Assembly (NCBI GenBank): GCA_003650975.1 | Contig: QMSU01000076.1 | Location: 1 to 5,888 of the forward strand | DNA: 5,888 nucleotides | Origin: Thermoplasmata archaeon | Lineage (GTDB): Archaea; Thermoplasmatota; E2; UBA202; JdFR-43 | Direction: 5' to 3' | Shown here: in pieces, positions 5,102-5,888 of the stretch | Numbering within the stretch: the first letter of the stretch is position 1 | Layout: the number at the start of each line of letters is the position of its first letter | Made by a program: the position numbers and the translations under genes | Notes under the pieces: model-generated | Seen by the model: the letters and a program-made list of their open reading frames with translations, nothing else | What the model was told of the DNA's origin: nothing | Database searches by the model: none

Positions 5102-5888
5102 ACGGTCACCACCACCTTCCGTGCATCCTCCTGCAGTCCTTCCGCAACGGCCTTCACAATGATTTTCAGATTCCGTGCCTCCAATTCCTTCTCCACGAGG
5201 AATCGTATTCCCGGCCCCAGCGCAAGCGTGTTGTCGTTTGAAATATCGCCGGCCATCTGGATGAGGCATCGGTCCAGCGCCCGCTCCAGCGCCACCACAC
5301 CCTCCGTTTCAAATTCGGTGATCGCCTGCCGCAGATATGGCATATATGAAGTTCCCTCGAGCATGGAAATGATTTCCGGGATGGTACCCGTTTTGAGCAT
5401 CTCTCTTATCTGCCACTGAGAAAGTTCCCATCCTCCGGGGAGTATATAGTTTTCCAGATGCTCAAATCCATACTGCTTCCCCCTGAGAATAGTTTTTATA
5501 TTGCGTATGTCAATCATGGTTTTCACAAATTTATCCCGTGCCTTTCTGCATGATGCGGGAAGTCTCACCGAGAGAAGCTGCTCCATGCTTCTTCTGTCGA
5601 TGGCATTTTCGATATCATCATAGGACATTTCAGGAACTACGTTATATCCGTGTTCCCTGAGAATGGGTATGACGTCATCCCTTTCGGCACCGGAAAGTTT
5701 TTCCAGTAACTCCTTTCCTGCGTCACTGAAAGCCACACCCTCCGTCTCCTTTCCCTCCATGATGCTTTTCACCGCTTTCTTTATTGTTTCCGCATCGATT
5801 TTCTCGAGATATGCATCGTAGATGCACTGTACCATTGACGGTGAGTCATTTTTTGCCATGGAAATGATGCGCACCAGCGATGCGTCAA
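5098..5888 (-). CDS. atpC: A-type ATP synthase subunit C (5' end outside window)
   Basis: Subunit C (V-ATPase subunit d family) is the funnel-shaped helical socket that joins the central stalk to the membrane rotor ring. The frame is open from the right edge (first full codon at 5886-5884) to TGA at 5098-5100, giving 262 residues. Family proteins run about 350-390, so roughly 90-130 N-terminal residues are missing. A GTG at 5874 is internal rather than a start. Diagnostic stretches are KFVKTMIDIRNIKTILRGKQ, the ILPGGWELS turn, and the C-terminal GPGIRFLVEKELEARNLKII followed by AVAEGLQEDARK. No membrane segment is expected or seen. The stop overlaps the atpF start by 4 nt. Confidence 0.96.
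   Translation of the reverse strand, partial: DASLVRIISMAKNDSPSMVQCIYDAYLEKIDAETIKKAVKSIMEGKETEGVAFSDAGKELLEKLSGAERDDVIPILREHGYNVVPEMSYDDIENAIDRRSMEQLLSVRLPASCRKARDKFVKTMIDIRNIKTILRGKQYGFEHLENYILPGGWELSQWQIREMLKTGTIPEIISMLEGTSYMPYLRQAITEFETEGVVALERALDRCLIQMAGDISNDNTLALGPGIRFLVEKELEARNLKIIVKAVAEGLQEDARKVVVTV
5106..5113 (-). promoter_or_regulatory. ribosome binding site of atpF
   Basis: GGTGGTGA, within the last codons of atpC, lies 4 nt before the atpF ATG at 5101. It decides between this start and the longer frame that opens at 5269. Confidence 0.75.

Noticed and set aside
5102..5269. N-terminal extension of AtpF by 56 residues to an upstream ATG.
   Set aside because: The extra part is an out-of-frame reading of conserved atpC codons. 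The ATG at 5101 has a good Shine-Dalgarno motif and gives the family length.
1..5888. Looked for a CRISPR array, transposase, phage or defence gene.
   Set aside because: There are no regularly spaced direct repeats and no such protein signatures. Apart from the structured element, the window is core metabolism.

Overview
The window is archaeal, most likely from a euryarchaeote. Its right four-fifths hold the 3' part of an A-type (A1AO) ATP synthase operon on the minus strand. Read from right to left, the order is atpC (cut by the window edge), atpF, atpA, atpB, atpD and then a 51-residue single-span membrane protein. C-F-A-B-D is the usual euryarchaeal order. The membrane and outer-stalk genes (H/I/K/E) are expected beyond position 5888. 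A strong TATA box at leaderless distance from an ATG also fits an archaeon. A Thermoplasmata-like lineage is possible but cannot be fixed from this window.

The operon genes are packed with overlaps or gaps of -11 to +1 nt. Shine-Dalgarno motifs inside the upstream gene ends precede atpF, atpA and atpB, so a coupled polycistronic unit is likely. AtpA is the catalytic subunit, AtpB the regulatory nucleotide-binding subunit, and AtpD, AtpF and AtpC form the central stalk and its socket. As given, atpB is not one open frame. It breaks at an A-run around 1861-1864, and the conserved last 56 residues continue in the +1 frame to a stop immediately before atpD.

The left fifth differs. Positions 1-308 are the C-terminal half of an AT-rich metallo-beta-lactamase-fold hydrolase on the plus strand. 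A gene-poor stretch follows (309-592), holding a 75-nt cloverleaf-like inverted-repeat element near 364-438 and a clear archaeal promoter. That promoter drives an unrecognised 102-residue plus-strand protein (593-901), probably from a leaderless mRNA. This gene converges on the ATP synthase operon, with only 6 nt between the two stop codons.

The points most worth a second look are the atpB frame break, the small membrane protein overlapping the end of atpD, the structured element at 364-438, and the altered P-loop of AtpA.
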